Assembly (NCBI GenBank): GCA_025361565.1
Contig: JANYKN010000155.1
Location: 50,170 to 114,169, forward strand
DNA: 64,000 bases
Direction: 5' to 3'
Source: Bacteroidota bacterium
GTDB lineage: Bacteria; Bacteroidota; Bacteroidia; Bacteroidales; NBLH01
Translations under genes and position numbers: made by a program
Shown here: one piece after another, positions 33,904 through 43,929 of the stretch
Numbering within the stretch: position 1 is the first letter of the stretch
Layout of the letters: each line of letters opens with the position of its first letter
The notes under the pieces: model-generated
Database searches by the model: none
What the model was told of the DNA's origin: nothing
The model's input: the letters and a program-made list of their open reading frames with translations, nothing else

Positions 33904-36015
33904 TTATGATTGTTCATTTTCCAAATTTAAATTAATGAGAACAAACATGCCTTTACCTGGACTGCTGTTAAAATCGCAATTCCCCTTTAACATTTTTATT
34001 TTGTTGATGATATTGTGCAATCCCAATCCATGTCGCTGATTTAATTTTTCATCTACGTTAAAACCTTGTCCGTCATCACGATAATACAAAATAACCTGAT
34101 TATTGTAGTTTTTAAGTTCAATTCTGATGTTTTGTGCTTGTGCATGCTTTAATGTATTATTAATTAATTCCTTAACAGTTTGATAGAGAATTGTGGTTTC
34201 AATGCCAGGTTTTGTCAAGGTGAAATTATTGGTATCCAAATCTATTTTTATTGATTTGGTTCTTGAAATAAATGAGCAAAACTCTTGAATAGCAGCAGAC
34301 AGACCAAAATCCTCAAGCACATTTGGTGTAATATTGTTCGAAATTTCTTTTGTGTTCGAAATTGCCATATCAACTAGTTCGTCAATATTTATAACGGCTT
34401 CTTCAAGACTCATCTTACTAAAATTCCCTCTTTTTATAAGGTCGGAATAAAGCCTGATTGCAGACAAAACTGGACCCAGTCCATCATGTAAATCGGCTGA
34501 AAATCTTTTTCTTTCATTCATTTCAGTTTCAATGATGGTTTGCACAATTTGCTTTTCCGTTGCTTTTCTATCCGAAATATTTCTGGCAATGCTCAATATT
34601 AAATGCCGACCTTCATATTCAATAATTTTGCTTTTCATTTCAAAAGGATAAATTTTTCCAGATTTTGAAACGTGTTCAGTATCATAAGTATGGTATCCTT
34701 TTGCTATAATTTTTTTTATATTTTCAGAAACGTAAGGCCGATATTTTTTAGTTTTAATATCAAAAAACCTCATCTTCAATAATTCTTCTTTGGTATATTC
34801 AAGTGTATCGCATGCAACCTGATTAAGTTCTACAAATTTCCCCTGAAAGTCTGATACAAAAACCTCATCACTGCTGTTATTAAAAAGTGTTTTAAATTTA
34901 TTTTCGGAATGTTCAAGCGCTTCGCGTGCCGAGTTCAATTTTTTATTCGATATTTCAATCTGTTTAAGGTAAATATGCAATTTATCTGTTGTAATAAAAT
35001 AAACAAACATGGAAAGCAATACAAATATAATTGTACCATATATAAAGGATTGGCTTATAATGTTGTTAATTAATATTTTAGTCTCATCTTCCGGGAAAAT
35101 GGATGATGCAACGTATAATTTGAAATCCTCGAAATAATCAAAAGCAATTATTTGTTCATTTCCTGAGTGTGGATCTTTAATTTTTGTAATTCCCTTTTTA
35201 TGTTTTAAAATGTAATCCAAAACATTTTTGTCTTTCCACTTTTCTCCTTTTTTATTTTGGTTGAAAAATATATTTTCTGATTCGTCAAAAATAATTAACA
35301 TCCCATTTTTACCAATTTTAATCTGGCTTAAAATCTTTGAAAATTCAGTTAAATCCTTTTCTTTGCAACCAACATAAAGTATTCCTACGATTTTTTTTTT
35401 GTCTATAATCGGCTCATATGCTGCCATATACCAATCATTTACAACAAAAGCTCTTCCAAAATATTTTTCACCTTTTTCAATCTGCTTTACTACAGGTGAA
35501 TTATACGAAATAAATGTATTTAAAGCTCGTTTATGTTCATCATCAATTACGTTGGTTGAAACCCTGATATATCCACTATCGATTTTTTGAAAAATAGTAG
35601 CTGTTGCACCAGTTAAACTCATCATTTTATCGACAAAATCATGGTGCTTTTCAATTGACCGACCATCAATTTCCCACTTTTTAATCCAGGAATTGTGTGA
35701 AACTCCAGTAATTTGATTTATTGCTTGAACTTGTATTGAATCTTTTTTAATTACTAATGGCTTTGAATAAAAATAATCATCTGCAACTCTTAAATATGTT
35801 TTAACATTTTCGAGTTTAACATTTCTCTCACGCTCAAACATTCTAATAGTTGTTTCGATTTCCGTTAATAAATTTTTTTCAATAGAACTATAAATGCTTC
35901 CTTTTAAATTATAGACGGCTTGTATAGTAATTATCAAAATAGAAACAGTTATTGCAAAACCAATTGGCGCATATATTTTTGATTTTATCAAAAGCCGTTT
36001 AACAAAAAATCGCAT
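33904..36015 (-). CDS. NarX-type sensor histidine kinase with Cache and PAS domains
   Basis: 703 residues. A membrane helix near residue 20 (IYAPIGFAITVSILIITIQA) and another near 330 (FIYGTIIFVLLSMFVYFIT) enclose a roughly 300-residue Cache-type extracytoplasmic sensor; YEPIIDKKKIVGILYVGCK and GKNGMLIIFDE are typical. A PAS domain follows (370-490, LFNNSSDEVFVSD). The kinase is HisKA_3: RKRFSADLHDGLGPVLSAIR, then HATPase with NNTLKHAQAQNI and GLGLHNIINKI. It should phosphorylate the NarL-type regulator encoded just downstream. The ligand is unknown; Cache domains often bind small organic acids or amino acids. Confidence 0.93.
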   Translation of the reverse strand: MRFFVKRLLIKSKIYAPIGFAITVSILIITIQAVYNLKGSIYSSIEKNLLTEIETTIRMFERERNVKLENVKTYLRVADDYFYSKPLVIKKDSIQVQAINQITGVSHNSWIKKWEIDGRSIEKHHDFVDKMMSLTGATATIFQKIDSGYIRVSTNVIDDEHKRALNTFISYNSPVVKQIEKGEKYFGRAFVVNDWYMAAYEPIIDKKKIVGILYVGCKEKDLTEFSKILSQIKIGKNGMLIIFDESENIFFNQNKKGEKWKDKNVLDYILKHKKGITKIKDPHSGNEQIIAFDYFEDFKLYVASSIFPEDETKILINNIISQSFIYGTIIFVLLSMFVYFITTDKLHIYLKQIEISNKKLNSAREALEHSENKFKTLFNNSSDEVFVSDFQGKFVELNQVACDTLEYTKEELLKMRFFDIKTKKYRPYVSENIKKIIAKGYHTYDTEHVSKSGKIYPFEMKSKIIEYEGRHLILSIARNISDRKATEKQIVQTIIETEMNERKRFSADLHDGLGPVLSAIRLYSDLIKRGNFSKMSLEEAVINIDELVDMAISNTKEISNNITPNVLEDFGLSAAIQEFCSFISRTKSIKIDLDTNNFTLTKPGIETTILYQTVKELINNTLKHAQAQNIRIELKNYNNQVILYYRDDGQGFNVDEKLNQRHGLGLHNIINKIKMLKGNCDFNSSPGKGMFVLINLNLENEQS

Positions 36016-36055
36016 TTTATTTATTTGAAAATGTATTTCCTAATTAAAATCTTAA

Positions 36056-36089
36056 AAATAAAAAAAACCTGCAATAACATGCAGGTTTT
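36056..36089 (-). terminator. Terminator between universal stress gene and sensor kinase gene
   Basis: AAAACCTGCA pairs perfectly with TGCAGGTTTT around a 6-nt loop. Read on the minus strand, the stem is followed by a long T-run. It should end the universal stress protein transcript, so the kinase gene has its own promoter. Confidence 0.82.
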
Positions 36090-36115
36090 AATTTCAATAT
36101 CTCATTAGTTAATTC

Positions 36116-36946
36116 TTAAGAACCAGATGAACTAAATCCACCAAATAAACTTCCTGGTTTTGGATTGATACACATAACTGGAATCCTTTCAGGATTGGCA
36201 ATTATTTGTTGTTCGTCAGCACCTAAAACATAATCTTGAAAACTTATATTTTTTGTTGTCATAATCAAAATCATACCTGCTTTTTTTTCTTTCGCATAAT
36301 CTATTGATTCATCTGAAAGACTTTTTTTACCAGGTAATGCCACTATTTCGAATTCGCCTTGTTTTTCAGCAAGATAGTTCTTCGAAAATATTAAGTTCGA
36401 CTTGGTTTTTGCTTTTATTCTAGTATCGGATGAAGGCTGATAAACAATATGAATTTTAGCTTTATAGTGATTAACCAAATAACCTGCCCAAACCAATTTT
36501 TCTTTTTGTTCCTTTTTGAAATCAACAGGGAAAATTATATCTGTCAATGTAGCTGTAGGTGCACTTTGAACAACAACAAATGGTGCAGATGTTCCGGCAA
36601 TTACCTTCAAGGCCCAGCTTCCTGTAAATTTTTGCAATCCTTTCATACCATGTGTGCCCATAACAACAAGTGTAGCATGCACTTCATCAACAATATCAGT
36701 AATTGCAGTAAAAATGCTTCCTTCACGCACAATCATTCCCAGCTCAATCCCAACTTCTGCTTTTGTTTTATCGATAACCTTTTGAAGCTTTTCTTTTGCC
36801 TCATCAATTTCTTTTTCTTTTTTCACAACATGCACCAACACAATGGAATCATTGGTGGTTTTAGAAAAGCTAATAGCATGCTGAAGTGCAAATTCTGCAA
36901 CCTCCGAGAAATCCCAGGGTACTAAGATAGGTTTTTTAAATTCCAT
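36116..36946 (-). CDS. Tandem universal stress protein (UspA family)
   Basis: 276 residues, two Usp folds. The first (1-145) begins KKPILVPWDFSEVAEFALQHA and ends with the ATP-loop-like VVMGTHGMKGLQKFTGSWALKV. The second (155-270) is more divergent (TDIIFPVDFKKEQKE, MILIMTTKNISFQDY). The Gly-X-X-Gly pattern of ATP-binding Usp is partial. Such proteins respond to stress or starvation. Divergent from ilvE across a 503-bp gap. Confidence 0.9.
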   Translation of the reverse strand: MEFKKPILVPWDFSEVAEFALQHAISFSKTTNDSIVLVHVVKKEKEIDEAKEKLQKVIDKTKAEVGIELGMIVREGSIFTAITDIVDEVHATLVVMGTHGMKGLQKFTGSWALKVIAGTSAPFVVVQSAPTATLTDIIFPVDFKKEQKEKLVWAGYLVNHYKAKIHIVYQPSSDTRIKAKTKSNLIFSKNYLAEKQGEFEIVALPGKKSLSDESIDYAKEKKAGMILIMTTKNISFQDYVLGADEQQIIANPERIPVMCINPKPGSLFGGFSSSGS

Positions 36947-37449
36947 AGTTTATTAGTTTTAAAGATCTTTTTCCATTGAAAGAATCGTCTAATATAATAA
37001 TTTTATTTTAAACTTATCAAATTAGATCATTTTGTGTTATGCAAAGTGATTAATTTCTAGATAATTGAATATCTGCTAATCTTATGCCAAATATAATGAA
37101 ATATTTTGAGTTTTTATATTTTATCGTAATAAAATAAACAATTTTGTTCAAAAATAAATAAATTCCAAAAGTTGTAAACCTATAATTTCGAGTAATTTAT
37201 CTTTTCTGAATTTTAGGTTGATACAAAACAGATCTTCATGACTCAGTTTTTTTTCAGGATTTTGATTTCATCTTTTCTTTTGATGAAATTCAAATTCAAG
37301 TTTAAATTATTATCAACGAAACATGAATACAAGTTGCGAAACATGATTTGTGTCAGTATCTAAAGATTAGTTGCCGAAAGCTGAGATAAAATAGAGAGAT
37401 AATATTTATATTTGTTGAATAATAATTCATCAAGTTAATTAATAAAGTT
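36947..37449. other. Divergent promoter region between usp and ilvE
   Basis: 503 AT-rich bases between two divergently transcribed genes. A TATATTTG box near the right end (37407-37414) may serve ilvE. No RNA gene or riboswitch pattern was recognised; an attenuator-like leader was not seen. Confidence 0.45.
37407..37414 (+). promoter_or_regulatory. -7 box upstream of ilvE
   Basis: TATATTTG fits TAnnTTTG and lies 36 bp before the ilvE start. No good -33 element at the expected distance. Confidence 0.4.
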
Positions 37450-38460
37450 ATGGATATCGATTGGAAAAATTTACCATTTGGTTATGTAAAAACTGATTAT
37501 AATGTGCGTACCTATTATAGAAACGGGAAATGGGGCGAGTTAGAAATATCATCTTCGGAATATATAAATATTCATATAGCTGCAACTGCATTACATTATG
37601 GTCAGGAGGCTTTTGAGGGCTTAAAAGCTTTTAGAGGTAAAGACAATAAAATAAGGGTGTTTCGCCCAATTGAAAATGCAAAACGGATGCAAAGTACAGC
37701 CCAAGGGATTTTAATGGCCGAGGTTCCTGACAATATATTTATTGAGGCTGTAAACAAAGCGATAAAACTAAATGAACGTTTTGTTCCACCATATGGAAGT
37801 GGAGCATCGCTCTATATAAGGCCATTGCTTTATGGTGCAGGTGCTGAAGTTGGTGTAAAACCTGCAAAAGAATTTTTATTCATGGTTTTTGTGACTCCTG
37901 TTGGCCCATATTTTAAAGAAGGTTTTAAGCCTGTTGACATGCTCATCACAAGAGATTTTGACCGTGCAGCACCGCTTGGTACCGGCAAATATAAGGTCGG
38001 AGGTAATTATGCTGCCAGCTTAAGTTCAATGGAAATAGCTCATCATGGTGGCTTTGCAAATGTTCTTTATCTGGATGCCAGAGAAAAAAAATATATTGAT
38101 GAATGTGGGCCGGCAAATTTCTTTGGAATTAAGAATAATACTTATATAACTCCTAAATCAGATTCAATTTTGCCTTCAATTACCAATATGAGCCTAATTG
38201 ATCTGGCTCTTTCTATGGGAATGAAAGCTGAAAGAAGGCCAATTCCTCTTGAGGAACTTGAAACTTTTGACGAAGTCGGTGCTTGCGGTACAGCAGCAGT
38301 AATTACGCCAATTAAAAGGATTGTAGATGATTTGACCAAAAAAGAGTACCTATATGGTAGCGAGCCTGGGGCTATTTCAACAAAACTTTACAATAAATTA
38401 TTGGCAATACAAACGGGTGATGAGCCGGATACGTTTGGCTGGGTAAACATTGTAGAATAA
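37450..38460 (+). CDS. ilvE: Branched-chain amino acid aminotransferase
   Basis: 336 residues. Class IV PLP aminotransferase: LHYGQEAFEGLKAFRG near residue 50, the PLP lysine in GTGKYKVGGNYAASL, and VGACGTAAVITPI near the end. It interconverts branched-chain 2-oxo acids and Val/Leu/Ile with glutamate. The gene stands alone and is followed within 5 bp by a strong terminator. Confidence 0.96.
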   Translation: MDIDWKNLPFGYVKTDYNVRTYYRNGKWGELEISSSEYINIHIAATALHYGQEAFEGLKAFRGKDNKIRVFRPIENAKRMQSTAQGILMAEVPDNIFIEAVNKAIKLNERFVPPYGSGASLYIRPLLYGAGAEVGVKPAKEFLFMVFVTPVGPYFKEGFKPVDMLITRDFDRAAPLGTGKYKVGGNYAASLSSMEIAHHGGFANVLYLDAREKKYIDECGPANFFGIKNNTYITPKSDSILPSITNMSLIDLALSMGMKAERRPIPLEELETFDEVGACGTAAVITPIKRIVDDLTKKEYLYGSEPGAISTKLYNKLLAIQTGDEPDTFGWVNIVE

Positions 38461-38462
38461 TT

Positions 38463-38487
38463 AAAGGCCGGTTTTTCCGGCCTTTTT
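38463..38487. terminator. Bidirectional terminator after ilvE
   Basis: AAAGGCCGG pairs with CCGGCCTTT around TTTTT, followed by TTTTT. It serves ilvE on the plus strand and probably the convergent PspC gene (stop at 38508) on the minus strand. Confidence 0.93.
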
Positions 38488-38507
38488 AACTTTAATTTCT
38501 CAAAGTT

Positions 38508-40199
38508 TTACATTTCATCAAGTTCCTTTTTCATTTGTTCTATTTCCTGCTTATTTCCTTGTCCGGTTTTATTTGAATCCAAATTTTCCAGGTTATTCAA
38601 TTTCCCAACTTTTAAATCATTTTTATAACCATCGAGTAATCGCAAACCATCTTCAGTCATTATCCAGTAATGCTCTGTCATTTCATCTTCGGAATATTCT
38701 TCGTTATTTTCTATATATGAGGTAATAAAATCAAGGTCTTTTCCTATATAAATTATTTTTCCAACAGGAATTTCAATTTCAATATCCAATTCCTGAACTC
38801 TTACTATTTGCTTGCCCTCAACATTAAAATATCGTCTAAAATATAAAGCAGAATCTACTTGCTGCCACTCATACTTGATATTCTTTGCAAGTTTCAAGGC
38901 TTCATCCTTATTCATTCCATTGGATCTTTTAACAATCTGTACACTGGTTTTGCCAGTTTCACTTTTTTGTATATCTAACTTAGGTTGGCCTAAAATTGCC
39001 ATTTTATCATTTTCCATATCAATCAATACATTGCCAAAGTTGGCAAACTTTCTATCCCAGCCATTTGTATGATCGGAATCAAATAGATTTAAATATAATG
39101 TATCACTGTCTGGATTATTAATTTGATAGGACTGGCTTATTTCTTCACTTGCCCTCATTCCATAACTTATTTTGATTGCACAACCAATTAAAACAAGCAA
39201 ACTTACAATCCAAAGAGATCCTGCATATAAGCCAATATATTTATTTTTAGTTTTAAACCTGAAAATAAATTTTAATCCAAGGTATATTATCGAAAGTGTG
39301 GGAATCAGAATTAACAAGTAAGTTGATATTATTCCGACCCTGGCAGTAAACCCATCAGTAAACAGACTTACAAAATCATGTAGTGAAAAATTTACATCAT
39401 TCCAGCTAAATGGCGATAAAAATGTATCGTTAAGGAAAAAAACTCCAGTCATAGTTCCTAATAAAGCTATTCCTGAAATGAAAAAACTAATACCTATTAT
39501 TATAAGAATGAATTTTACAAAAATGAACATTACTTTTCCAAACAAATTTAAAATGGAGCCAACATTGGTTCTCATGTTATGATATCCACCGGATTTTTGC
39601 CATTTATCAAAATTTGTTTTTACTTGTTGAAACTCACTTTTAATTGAAGTTTCAATATTTGACAAATTAATATCCTGACCACGCATTTCAAGTTTTTGAC
39701 TTCTTGTTTTAGCTTCGGGAATAATTACCCACAATAAAATATAAATCAATATACTAGTTCCATAAAATAAAGTTAGTAATACAAAAATCACCCTAATAAT
39801 AATAGGATCAACATTAAAATATGCTGCAATACCTGAAGCCAGACCGCCTAGTACCCGATTGTCAGGATCTCGATATATTCTTCTGGCCGCTTTTTTACCC
39901 AAGGGCTCTTCGTTTGGGATTTCTTCATCTTCTCCAACTTCTTCAAAGTCTTCTGGTTTTCCCATTATTTCAACAATATGCTCCACATCTGAAAGGCTCA
40001 CAACTTCTTTCCTATCTCCAATCCTTTCCTGAAATAATTCTGCAATTCTTGCCTCAACATCAGCAATAATTTCATTTCCTTCGCTTGTATTTAAAAATTT
40101 TTTAGTGATTGAGTTTAAATATTGCTGTAACTTGTTGAAAGCATCTTCATCTATATTGAAAATCAATCCGCTTATATTTATTCTAACAGTTTTTTTCAT
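38508..40199 (-). CDS. Long PspC-domain membrane protein
   Basis: 563 residues. The N-terminal 90 residues (RINISGLIFNIDEDAFNKLQ, ADVEARIAELFQERIG) form a soluble module shared with the gene at 40720. The PspC domain follows (residues 108-165: RRIYRDPDNRVLGGLASGIA, VIFVLLTLFYGTSILIYILL). Three more membrane helices (215-350) precede a roughly 200-residue beta-rich tail. PspC proteins act in envelope stress; the PadR gene 70 bp upstream probably controls it. Confidence 0.9.
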   Translation of the reverse strand: MKKTVRINISGLIFNIDEDAFNKLQQYLNSITKKFLNTSEGNEIIADVEARIAELFQERIGDRKEVVSLSDVEHIVEIMGKPEDFEEVGEDEEIPNEEPLGKKAARRIYRDPDNRVLGGLASGIAAYFNVDPIIIRVIFVLLTLFYGTSILIYILLWVIIPEAKTRSQKLEMRGQDINLSNIETSIKSEFQQVKTNFDKWQKSGGYHNMRTNVGSILNLFGKVMFIFVKFILIIIGISFFISGIALLGTMTGVFFLNDTFLSPFSWNDVNFSLHDFVSLFTDGFTARVGIISTYLLILIPTLSIIYLGLKFIFRFKTKNKYIGLYAGSLWIVSLLVLIGCAIKISYGMRASEEISQSYQINNPDSDTLYLNLFDSDHTNGWDRKFANFGNVLIDMENDKMAILGQPKLDIQKSETGKTSVQIVKRSNGMNKDEALKLAKNIKYEWQQVDSALYFRRYFNVEGKQIVRVQELDIEIEIPVGKIIYIGKDLDFITSYIENNEEYSEDEMTEHYWIMTEDGLRLLDGYKNDLKVGKLNNLENLDSNKTGQGNKQEIEQMKKELDEM

Positions 40200-40269
40200 T
40201 TATATAATTTTTTGTCTTTGGAATACTCATTTTAAAATAAACTTTTTTATGCAATATTAGATAACACAT

Positions 40270-40623
40270 TTAATCATTACCTCTGGATTCGGGTTCAGTA
40301 TCATTATTTATAGATTCTACTGCTTTTACAAGTTCTGCCCAGGAATTATCCATTTCATCAAGAAATTTCACACCTGCCTCTGTAAGTTTATAATATTTCC
40401 GTGGTGGCCCTTGTGTTGATTCCTCCCAACGATAGCTGAGAAAACCTGCATTTTTCTGTCTGGTTAAAAGAGGATATAATGTGCCTTCAACAACGATCAA
40501 CTTTGCTTCTTTTAACTTTTGAAGGATATCAGATGCATACGAATCTTTTTTAGCTAAAATTGATAAGATACAGTATTCCAGAACACCTTTTCTCATTTGT
40601 GCTTTTGCATTTTCTATTTTCAT
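40270..40623 (-). CDS. PadR-family transcriptional regulator
   Basis: 117 residues. Winged helix with RKGVLEYCILSILAKKDSYA, LVVEGTLYPLLTRQKNAGFL and SYRWEESTQGPPRKYYKLTEAG, all typical of PadR. It precedes the long PspC gene, the recurring Bacteroidota arrangement. It is probably a repressor of that gene and itself. Confidence 0.94.
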   Translation of the reverse strand: MKIENAKAQMRKGVLEYCILSILAKKDSYASDILQKLKEAKLIVVEGTLYPLLTRQKNAGFLSYRWEESTQGPPRKYYKLTEAGVKFLDEMDNSWAELVKAVESINNDTEPESRGND

Positions 40624-40719
40624 ATTTGTATTTTTTATTATTCAATTTCTTTCAATATTGCAATTATACAATCTTGTTTAAACCATCATATTAAAAAGCG
40701 ATTACTTTATAAACAAAAA

Positions 40720-41271
40720 TTAATAGGTTCGATATCCCGCATGTTGTTTTACATTATAGCCCTTCATTTCAATTTTATCATTTAAACTTATGGCTGGCGG
40801 GAGTACAATCCAGAAAACAATATAGACTAGTAGTGAACCAAGCCCTGCACAAATAACAAACAGTACTCTTAAAATAACAGGATCAATATTGTAATAAGCA
40901 CCCAGTCCACTGCACACTCCTCCTAAAACCCTATTGTCAGGATCCCGAAACAATCTGTGTTTTTTTTGAGGGACAAAATCAAAAGACCTAATTTCCTTTT
41001 TTTCACCGTAGCTCAAAAACTCTTCAGGCATACCAAGGATTTCAATTATTTTATCCACTTCGAGCATTGTCACCACTTCTTTTGATTTACCTAACTGGGT
41101 TTGAAATAATTCTGCAATCCGGGCTTCAATGTCAGCTAAAATTTCCTCACGTTCTTCTTTTGAGCCAAAGCATCGTTCAATTGCATTCAGGTAATTTTGG
41201 AGTTTTAATAACGCATCATCGTCAATTGTAAAAATTAAACCTGCTAGATTAATGTTTTCAGTTATTTTCAT
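40720..41271 (-). CDS. Short PspC-domain membrane protein
   Basis: 183 residues. Same N-terminal module as the long paralogue (NLAGLIFTIDDDALLKLQNY, ADIEARIAELFQTQLG) and a PspC domain (HRLFRDPDNRVLGGVCSGLG, VLFVICAGLGSLLVYIVFWI), but it ends soon after. It looks like the minimal version of the 563-residue protein. It is 14 bp after a PadR-like gene. Confidence 0.9.
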   Translation of the reverse strand: MKITENINLAGLIFTIDDDALLKLQNYLNAIERCFGSKEEREEILADIEARIAELFQTQLGKSKEVVTMLEVDKIIEILGMPEEFLSYGEKKEIRSFDFVPQKKHRLFRDPDNRVLGGVCSGLGAYYNIDPVILRVLFVICAGLGSLLVYIVFWIVLPPAISLNDKIEMKGYNVKQHAGYRTY

Positions 41272-41285
41272 TTTTTCGTAATTAA

Positions 41286-41585
41286 TTATTTATGGATATA
41301 GTAAAACCCGGTTCTTGTTAAATGAAAATGTTTTATTGGCAATCCATCTTCATTTTCTAACCAATTATAGCACAATAGTTTATTTAACTGCAGACCTGAT
41401 AATACTGGAAATATTTTTCTTTCTTCAAATTCAATTTTATTCATTTTAAGCTTTTGAACTATTTCATCGGCAAATGAATAATGTTCCTCAAGAACTTTTA
41501 GAATTAAATATTCTAAATCACTGGTTTGATATTTTTGATTCTCCATTTTATAATACTCGTTTATACCTTCTAATAGTTTATACAA
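41286..41585 (-). CDS. Divergent PadR-like regulator
   Basis: 99 residues. Winged-helix pattern like the PadR at 40270 (YLILKVLEEHYSFADEIVQKL, then CYNWLENEDGLPIKHFHLT) but shorter and more divergent, with the start at MYKLLEG or the internal MENQKYQ. It sits first in the PadR-PspC-PadR-PspC series and probably regulates it. Confidence 0.8.
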   Translation of the reverse strand: MYKLLEGINEYYKMENQKYQTSDLEYLILKVLEEHYSFADEIVQKLKMNKIEFEERKIFPVLSGLQLNKLLCYNWLENEDGLPIKHFHLTRTGFYYIHK

Positions 41586-42205
41586 AGATATACTTTTTTT
41601 TCAGTACTATGTTACACATAGTTCTATTATTTTTAAATATTTTTTAAAATTATTTATATCTCACTGATTATATGCGTTTTAAAATCAATTTAAAAACATC
41701 GAATTATTACAATTGATTTAAAAAATTTGACAACTCTAATAGAAAACACAATAGAAATATTGAACGAATCAATATTATCGAACTGATAATCAATTATAAA
41801 CATTAAGTAATCTGAAAATTTTACTATTTACAACGAAAATTGTTATAAATTATAAATGGTGGATATGGAAACAAGAGAAAATTAAGAATAATCAAAGCGG
41901 ACATTTCATGAAATGGCACTATCTTTTAAAATTAGCCGTAAATTATTATTGCTGACAAAATCGGGTAGATATATTGGATTAAACCAATAATGAAGGAGTG
42001 GAAATAACTTGAATATAATTTCTAAATTGGAAAATTCTTGAATGAATCATCTAAAAAAAATCATTCAAAATGCAATGCTTCAATCTAGGCGTCTTCTAAA
42101 ATGATTAATAGAAAATCATCGAAACCAATAAGGGTAAGCGGAATTAAAATAGTTAAATTGAGATATTTCTTGCTAATAATTGAATAAAACTATGAATACA
42201 AAATT
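41586..42205. other. Gene-free AT-rich stretch between PadR and CheW genes
   Basis: 620 bases with no convincing open frame. One inverted repeat TTGAATGA/TCATTCAA (42038-42045 and 42061-42068) with a 15-nt loop was seen; it is close to the octamer repeat family. Promoters for the PadR operon should lie at the left end. Confidence 0.45.
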
Positions 42206-42736
42206 CTATTTCTTCTCAAAATTTAAGTTTTCAATTTGTTCGTCAATATCAACCGATCCCTTTAAAAAATCAATCTCGTCAAGAGAGAAAACCATGTCAA
42301 TATCGAGCAGCATGATAAATTTATCATCTTTTTTCACTATCCCACTAATAAAATCTGAATGATATTTACTGCCTAAATTTGGAGGAGGCAATACTTTATC
42401 CTTGTCAAATTCCATAACTTCAAGCACTGCATCAACTAAAACTCCAACCAATAAATTATCGTTATCAAGCATAATATCCATTACCACAATGCAAGTATCT
42501 TTTGTAAATTCAATAGGAGACATACTAAGTTTAATTTTAGCATCAATCACAGGTAAAACCTTTCCTCGCAAGTCAATTATTCCTTTCATATACTTTGGTG
42601 CACCAGGTACATCCGTAATTTTGGGTATTTCAAGAATTGAAAGCAATTTATTTACATGACATGCAAATACTTCATGACCGAGTCTGAAAGTTAAATATGA
42701 TTTTATATCTGAATTGGTATCAAAAAATTTTGCCAT
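42206..42736 (-). CDS. CheW-like chemotaxis coupling protein
   Basis: 176 residues. CheW fold: YLTFRLGHEVFACHVNKLLSI, the signature PKYMKGIIDLRGKVLPVIDA, and LLVGVLVDAVLEVMEF near residue 100. CheW couples receptors to the CheA kinase. No cheA, receptor or flagellar/gliding gene is near, and the gene is flanked by long empty stretches, so it may serve a distant array or signalling cluster. Confidence 0.93.
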   Translation of the reverse strand: MAKFFDTNSDIKSYLTFRLGHEVFACHVNKLLSILEIPKITDVPGAPKYMKGIIDLRGKVLPVIDAKIKLSMSPIEFTKDTCIVVMDIMLDNDNLLVGVLVDAVLEVMEFDKDKVLPPPNLGSKYHSDFISGIVKKDDKFIMLLDIDMVFSLDEIDFLKGSVDIDEQIENLNFEKK

Positions 42737-43468
42737 TGGGTTTATCTGATAAAATTTAAAAATGAAATTTACAAAGATTTTCCAATATAAAAAAATTAAA
42801 ATTATTTCTCATATATATCATATTGATTATGAACTTTTTTACTCCATAGAACTTTCATTTAAAAAAATGGATAGGCTGCAAATCGAATTAAATAAAAATT
42901 ACATTCCCGGTATACTTTAGAGCCAATCTCTCCTAAAAAATATGGTTTTATAAGGTAAAAAAACAATTATTTTAAATTAAAAATTAAGATTACTCGATTT
43001 TTAATACAACCATAGAAAAATAGACACCTAATATTCAGACCATACTATTAATAATTTTGCATCGATTATAAATTACTTAAAACAGAAAATTTGCCAAACA
43101 AAAAAACAAACCTAATTATTCAATTAATTCCAATAAGATTCATTTAAATTAATTTACACAGATGCATGCTTATTTTCTGCATACTCCAACAATAAAACAA
43201 AACTTTTCATTCGTATGATTTTGGCATATATATTGTATAGTATTTATTTAAATTTTACAAGTTTAGTTTAAGATTATTGTAAATATTTTTAAAATAAACA
43301 AGAGTATATCATCAATTGACTATTATTCCATAGAGGTGGAAAAATGCCAACAATATTATAAAAATAGCAATAATAGAATACTCTATGATAATTAAAAATG
43401 ATTTTGGTATACTTTTTGAAACTTTAAGTTTATCGAATTAATATAAAGAAATCACAAACAAGAAAAAA
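42737..43468. other. Long gene-free region upstream of the XRE pair
   Basis: 732 AT-rich bases without a convincing gene. It ends with the motif TTTTGGTATACTTTTTG (43402-43418), 50 bp before the first XRE gene; a near copy lies downstream of the pair at 44115-44130. A GAGGTGG just before a five-codon frame at about 43341 was noted but not called. Confidence 0.5.
43402..43418. promoter_or_regulatory. Candidate operator or promoter motif before the XRE twins
   Basis: TTTTGGTATACTTTTTG, containing the palindrome GTATAC, ends 50 bp before the first XRE start. A near copy (TTTTGGTATATTCTTG) lies at 44115-44130 after the second gene. It could be an autoregulatory site of the small XRE proteins. 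Confidence 0.35.
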
Positions 43469-43687
43469 ATGGAAAACTCAAAAATGCTTAACACAATCAG
43501 GGTTGAAAGAGCAAAAAAAAGAATTACCCAAGCCGAATTGGCTGAACAGTTGAATGTTTCAAGGCAAACAATCCATTCGATTGAAACAGGCAAGTTTGTT
43601 CCATCAACAGTACTAGCATTAAAAATTGCCAGGTACTTCCATGTGGAATTTAGTGAGATTTTCCAACTTTCAGAAAGTGAATTATAG
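43469..43687 (+). CDS. Small XRE-family HTH regulator (first of a twin pair)
   Basis: 72 residues, almost all helix-turn-helix. NTIRVERAKKRITQAELAEQ then VSRQTIHSIETGKFVPSTV is the Cro/C1-type HTH of the small stand-alone regulators found near membrane-protein genes. Probably a dimeric DNA-binding protein. The next gene, 8 bp on, encodes a close paralogue. Confidence 0.93.
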   Translation: MENSKMLNTIRVERAKKRITQAELAEQLNVSRQTIHSIETGKFVPSTVLALKIARYFHVEFSEIFQLSESEL

Positions 43688-43695
43688 ATCTAAAA

Positions 43696-43929
43696 ATGAT
43701 TAATCTAAATAAACAACCAATGAACAATACAATTAGAGTTGAGCGTGCAAGGTATAAAATTACTCAGGCCGAATTAGCAGAGAAAGTAGATGTTTCTAGA
43801 CAGACCATCCATGCCATTGAAACAGGTAAATTTGTACCTTCAACTGTACTTGCGCTTAAAATAGCTAAGTTTTTTAGAGTTAAACTAGAGGAAATTTTCC
43901 AACTTGAAAACAATGATGTAGTCGAATGA
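43696..43929 (+). CDS. Small XRE-family HTH regulator (second of a twin pair)
   Basis: 77 residues (69 if the ATG at 43720 is used). The HTH core TQAELAEKVDVSRQTIHAIE and GKFVPSTVLALKIAKFF is nearly identical to the upstream gene, showing a tandem duplication. Differences are concentrated in the N terminus and after the HTH (RVKLEEIFQLENND). The two proteins may form heterodimers or recognise different sites. Confidence 0.93.
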   Translation: MINLNKQPMNNTIRVERARYKITQAELAEKVDVSRQTIHAIETGKFVPSTVLALKIAKFFRVKLEEIFQLENNDVVE

